Positions 5,784-7,978 of a DNA stretch of 7,978 nucleotides are shown piece after piece. The DNA comes from Rhodobacterales bacterium UBA3077. Its GTDB lineage: Bacteria; Pseudomonadota; Alphaproteobacteria; Rhodobacterales; Rhodobacteraceae. How positions within the stretch are numbered: position 1 is the first letter of the stretch; each line of letters starts with the position of its first letter. The notes beneath the pieces were generated by a model that was not told the DNA's origin, did no database searches, and was given only the letters and a program-made list of their open reading frames with translations. A program made the translations under genes and the position numbers. Location of the stretch: positions 1-7,978 of the forward strand of contig DFBP01000128.1 of assembly GCA_002366685.1 (NCBI GenBank), written 5' to 3'.

Positions 5784-7274
5784 ATGCATATTACCAGAAG
5801 AAACTTTATCAAGGCAACCGGAGCCGGCGTATTCCTGCCGGCAATCACGGGGCGGGCTTTTGCGGCGGAAGGTGGCGCACCGCTGCCCGTTCCCGAGGTG
5901 ATGGACCTGAGTGGGGGCACCATGGGGGAGCTCACCGCGAGGCTTGGCAGCGCGAACATGTTGCAGGGGCGGGCGACGCAAACGGCGGGTTATAGCGCCG
6001 ATTATCTCGGCCCTTTGATAAGGGTCAAACGCGGGGAAACCGCGCGGCTTAAGCTGGGGAACAGTATAGTCGAGCCGGTTTCGGTGCATTGGCACGGGAT
6101 GCATATTGATGGCGCGCAGGATGGCGGGCCGCATACGCCGTTGAACCCGAACGCGGTTTTTGATGCGGCGCTGTATGTGGACCAACCCGCCGCTACGCTC
6201 TGGTATCACTCCCATATTATGGAGCGCACAGCGCCGCATGTGTGGTTTGGGCTTGCCGGCATGTTATTGGTGGATGACCCGGATGCCCCCGATTCCGGCC
6301 TGCCGAGCACCTATGGCGAGGATGACCTGCCGTTGGTGGTGCAGGACCGTATTTTTGGCAATGACGGCAATCTTGTTTATGCGCCGCGCGGGCCTTCATT
6401 GATGCATGGCTACCGTGGAAGCGAAATATTGGTGAATGGCGCGATACGGCCCGAGGCGACTGTGCCATTGGGGATGGTGCGGTTGCGGATATTGAACGGG
6501 TCCAATGCGCGGATATATCATTTTGGGTTTGAAGATGGGCGGCAGTTTGCGCAGGTGGCATCTGATGGTGGTTTGTTGCCCGCGCCGGTGCGGATGAACA
6601 CCCTGACGCTGGCCCCCGCAGAGCGCGCCGAGATCCTGGTTGATTTCAGCAGTGGCGCCCCTGTGCGACTGCTTTCGGGGCCGGATGACAACTCCCCGAT
6701 GGCTGGCATGATGGGTGGCATGGGCCGGATGAGCGGCATGATGGCCAGCCCCGACGCGGACGAAAGCGGCGATTTCGAGATCATGCGGTTCTCGGTAAAT
6801 AGCGGGTTGGCTGGCAAGGTGACGACGCTGGCCAATACCATTGCCGGTGCCCCCGCGCCCGATTTTGGCGAACCGGTTCGGCGGCGGCAGTTCCGGCTCG
6901 ATATGATGGGCGGTGGTATGGGCGGTATGATGATGGGCGGCGGGCATGGAATGTCGATCAACGGGGAATCGATGGATATGGCCGTGATCAATGAAGAGGT
7001 TAAGCGCGGCGAAACCGAGATATGGGAGATTTCTTCCACCGAGATGATGCACCCGTTTCATGTGCACGGAACGTCGTTTCAGGTTCTTTCCGAAAACGGG
7101 GCGCCGGTAGACTCCACTGCGCTAGGCTTGAAAGATGTAGTGCTGGTCGAAAACACGGCCGAAATATTGGTGCGGTTTGACCGGACCGCAGATGCCGCGA
7201 CACCGTATATGTATCATTGCCATATTCTCGAACATGAAGATCTGGGTATGATGGGGCAATTTACGGTGACTTGA
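5784..7274 (+). CDS. Tat-exported multicopper oxidase, CueO/CutO-like
   Basis: This probable periplasmic cuprous oxidase takes electrons from Cu(I), or from phenolic or other metal substrates, and reduces O2 to water. A Tat signal peptide with TRRNFIK (4-10) and cleavage after GRAFA (about 27) directs the folded enzyme to the periplasm. All four copper motifs are intact: HWHG at 102-105, YHSH at 141-144, HPFHVHG at 423-429, and HCHILEHEDLGMM at 478-490. Together they give eight His for the trinuclear centre and His423, Cys479, His484 and Met489 for the type 1 site. SufI/FtsP-like non-oxidase relatives lack these ligands. Two methionine/glycine-rich stretches, about 306-320 and 374-390, fall between the second and third cupredoxin domains, where CueO has its Met-rich copper-binding insert. 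The length of 496 residues is close to CueO (516). In Rhodobacter capsulatus the copper oxidase gene cutO lies in a cut operon; here no other copper gene is adjacent. The exact substrate is not provable from sequence. Confidence 0.93.
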   Translation: MHITRRNFIKATGAGVFLPAITGRAFAAEGGAPLPVPEVMDLSGGTMGELTARLGSANMLQGRATQTAGYSADYLGPLIRVKRGETARLKLGNSIVEPVSVHWHGMHIDGAQDGGPHTPLNPNAVFDAALYVDQPAATLWYHSHIMERTAPHVWFGLAGMLLVDDPDAPDSGLPSTYGEDDLPLVVQDRIFGNDGNLVYAPRGPSLMHGYRGSEILVNGAIRPEATVPLGMVRLRILNGSNARIYHFGFEDGRQFAQVASDGGLLPAPVRMNTLTLAPAERAEILVDFSSGAPVRLLSGPDDNSPMAGMMGGMGRMSGMMASPDADESGDFEIMRFSVNSGLAGKVTTLANTIAGAPAPDFGEPVRRRQFRLDMMGGGMGGMMMGGGHGMSINGESMDMAVINEEVKRGETEIWEISSTEMMHPFHVHGTSFQVLSENGAPVDSTALGLKDVVLVENTAEILVRFDRTADAATPYMYHCHILEHEDLGMMGQFTVT

Positions 7275-7302
7275 TCGGGGGTGTAGGTTTGCACATACGG
7301 GC

Positions 7303-7327
7303 GGCGTTTAGATAGGTCACGCCATCT
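7303..7327 (+). terminator. weak candidate terminator after the multicopper oxidase gene
   Basis: GGCGT (7303-7307) and ACGCC (7319-7323) can form a 5-base-pair stem with an 11-base loop, followed by ATCTTTT. The stem is short and the loop long, so this is a weak candidate. It is the only terminator-like structure between the oxidase stop and the next gene. The rest of 7275-7445 shows no gene. Confidence 0.25.
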
Positions 7328-7445
7328 TTTCGCGGAATAGCTTCTTGACTTTATTTGCCAACAATCCTGAGCTAGAGTCAGATATATCGACTTAAAACAG
7401 CTCCAGAATCCCGACCTTTCCTTTCTCAAGACTAGGCTGACGACA

Positions 7446-7733
7446 TTGACAAATGATGGCACCAAGCCCGATGATCTTCTCGATGAAGTTGATGCATTGC
7501 GCACTGAAGTAGAGCGATTCAACAATCATAGGTTTGTTCGAATTCAAAATTCTCCTTGGCGGCTATTTTTCTATCGTTTTATCCTGGGGGTTGCCACAGG
7601 CTTTGGCACCGTTTTTGGGGCCACGGTTATGGTCTCCTTTGCCATTTATTGGCTGCAGGGCATAGACTGGTTGCCGTTGATTGGTGATTGGGCCGGGCAG
7701 ATTGCTACGGAAATGAAGGCGGGAACCGAGTAA
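7446..7733 (+). CDS. DUF5665 family small membrane protein
   Basis: The 95-residue protein has an acidic, probably helical N-terminus (about 8-27), then HRFVRIQNSPWRLFFYRF (28-45). One hydrophobic transmembrane segment follows (about 46-70, with the glycine pattern GVATGFGTVFGAT), and a short tail contains IDWLPLIGDWAGQI. The QNS..R motif, the GxxxGxGTVxGAT membrane segment and the PLIGDW tail fit DUF5665, a family of unknown function. The start is TTG at 7446. The frame is open back to a TGA at 7368-7370 but contains no ATG or GTG there; the next in-frame ATG is codon 62, inside the membrane segment. A weak AGG at 7434-7436 is the only ribosome-site candidate. The gene is isolated. No enzymatic motif is visible, and no function can be given beyond a single-pass inner-membrane protein. 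Confidence 0.82.
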   Translation: MTNDGTKPDDLLDEVDALRTEVERFNNHRFVRIQNSPWRLFFYRFILGVATGFGTVFGATVMVSFAIYWLQGIDWLPLIGDWAGQIATEMKAGTE

Positions 7734-7774
7734 GCCTCACAGCGAATGATTTCGGAATTTTGGCTGGTTGTCAG

Positions 7775-7813
7775 TTTTCGCAAACCTGTTTGCAAAAACA
7801 GCAATTCAGGTTT
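7775..7813. repeat. overlapping inverted repeats between convergent genes
   Basis: Three hairpins overlap and exclude one another. GCAAA-CCTG-TTTGC (7780-7793) is flanked by TTTT and AAAA that can extend it. CTGTTT-GCAA-AAACAG spans 7786-7801. AAACCTG (7782-7788) can pair with CAGGTTT (7807-7813). They lie between a plus-strand gene ending at 7733 and a minus-strand gene ending at 7859, so a bidirectional terminator is plausible, but no free T-tract follows any of the stems. I see no gene in 7734-7858. Confidence 0.4.
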
Positions 7814-7858
7814 CAAAACGGGTAGAGGTCGTTGAAATTTACACTCCCCGCGACATGG

Positions 7859-7978
7859 TTAAGTTTTCCGCTTCACCTTCCGGCTGATCTTACGTTTGTT
7901 CGCTTTAGCGCGGGTTTTGCCGCGCGGGCTGGTATATTTTTTGCGCCCCTTTTTGCCAGCGGGCAGGGCTTTGCCATC
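7859..7978 (-). CDS. C-terminal tail of an unidentified gene (partial), lysine/arginine-rich
   Basis: The reverse strand is open from the window edge to a TAA at 7861-7859 and gives 39 residues from DGKALPAGKKGRKKYTSPRG to ISRKVKRKT. About half the residues are Lys or Arg. Such disordered basic tails are typical of RNA- or DNA-binding proteins such as RNA helicases or pseudouridine synthases, but no family motif is visible and I do not recognise the protein. A competing reverse frame with an ATG at 7977 gives a 34-residue peptide and is less convincing. The gene is convergent with the DUF5665 gene. Confidence 0.5.
   Translation of the reverse strand, partial: DGKALPAGKKGRKKYTSPRGKTRAKANKRKISRKVKRKT

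Noticed and set aside
5747..5995. An 82-codon frame starting 37 bases before the oxidase ATG, considered as a copper-sensing leader peptide like CutF
   Set aside because: It mostly overlaps the Tat signal region in another frame, has no ribosome site, and has no recognisable stalling or copper-binding motif.
6396..7067. A His-rich 223-codon minus-strand open frame opposite the multicopper oxidase
   Set aside because: The His richness is simply the reverse complement of Met/Gly/Asp codons of the oxidase. There is no ribosome site or domain.
7345..7378. TTGACT at 7345-7350 as a -35 box for the DUF5665 gene
   Set aside because: The nearest -10-like hexamer (TAGAGT, 7373-7378) is 22 bases away, too far for a standard sigma-70 promoter, and nothing fits at 16-18 bases.

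Overview
The window looks like ordinary chromosomal DNA from an alphaproteobacterium, most likely of the Rhodobacterales (Roseobacter-like) group. The basis is the order DD-carboxypeptidase / phasin / ClpS, the alphaproteobacterial style of the ClpS and phasin proteins, a DUF5665-type small membrane protein, and an intergenic hairpin block ending in CCCGGGATATTT of a kind I associate with this order. The order-level call is inference from family knowledge, not from a search. No tRNA, rRNA, CRISPR array, insertion sequence or prophage gene is visible.

Layout. Positions 1-46 may hold the first 15 codons of a minus-strand gene that continues out of the window. Positions 56-1474 (minus) encode a periplasmic D-alanyl-D-alanine carboxypeptidase with a C-terminal SPOR domain. 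A divergent intergenic region (1475-1667) carries a near-consensus sigma-70 promoter for a phasin gene (1668-2114), which ends in a strong intrinsic terminator. Then come clpS (2218-2556), an RsmC-like rRNA methyltransferase (2564-3532, GTG start, probably translationally coupled to clpS) and an SDR-family protein (3597-4382) lacking the catalytic lysine. A hairpin-rich intergenic block (4383-4470) separates this convergently from an MltB-family lytic transglycosylase (4488-5678, minus). Divergent from it is a Tat-exported, CueO/CutO-like multicopper oxidase (5784-7274). A DUF5665 protein with a TTG start follows (7446-7733). The window ends with the 39-residue basic tail of an unidentified minus-strand gene (7859-7978).

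Functionally this is a set of small independent units, not one pathway. Two minus-strand genes act on peptidoglycan: the carboxypeptidase trims stem peptides and the transglycosylase cleaves glycan strands. The phasin coats polyhydroxyalkanoate granules. ClpS delivers N-degron substrates to ClpAP, and the methyltransferase modifies ribosomal RNA. The multicopper oxidase probably detoxifies periplasmic Cu(I).

I do not see a new multi-gene system. The most interesting items are the SDR with a Ser in place of the catalytic Lys, the modular hairpin block downstream of it, the inverted repeat wrapped around the -10 box of the phasin promoter, and a cluster of mutually exclusive hairpins near the right end.
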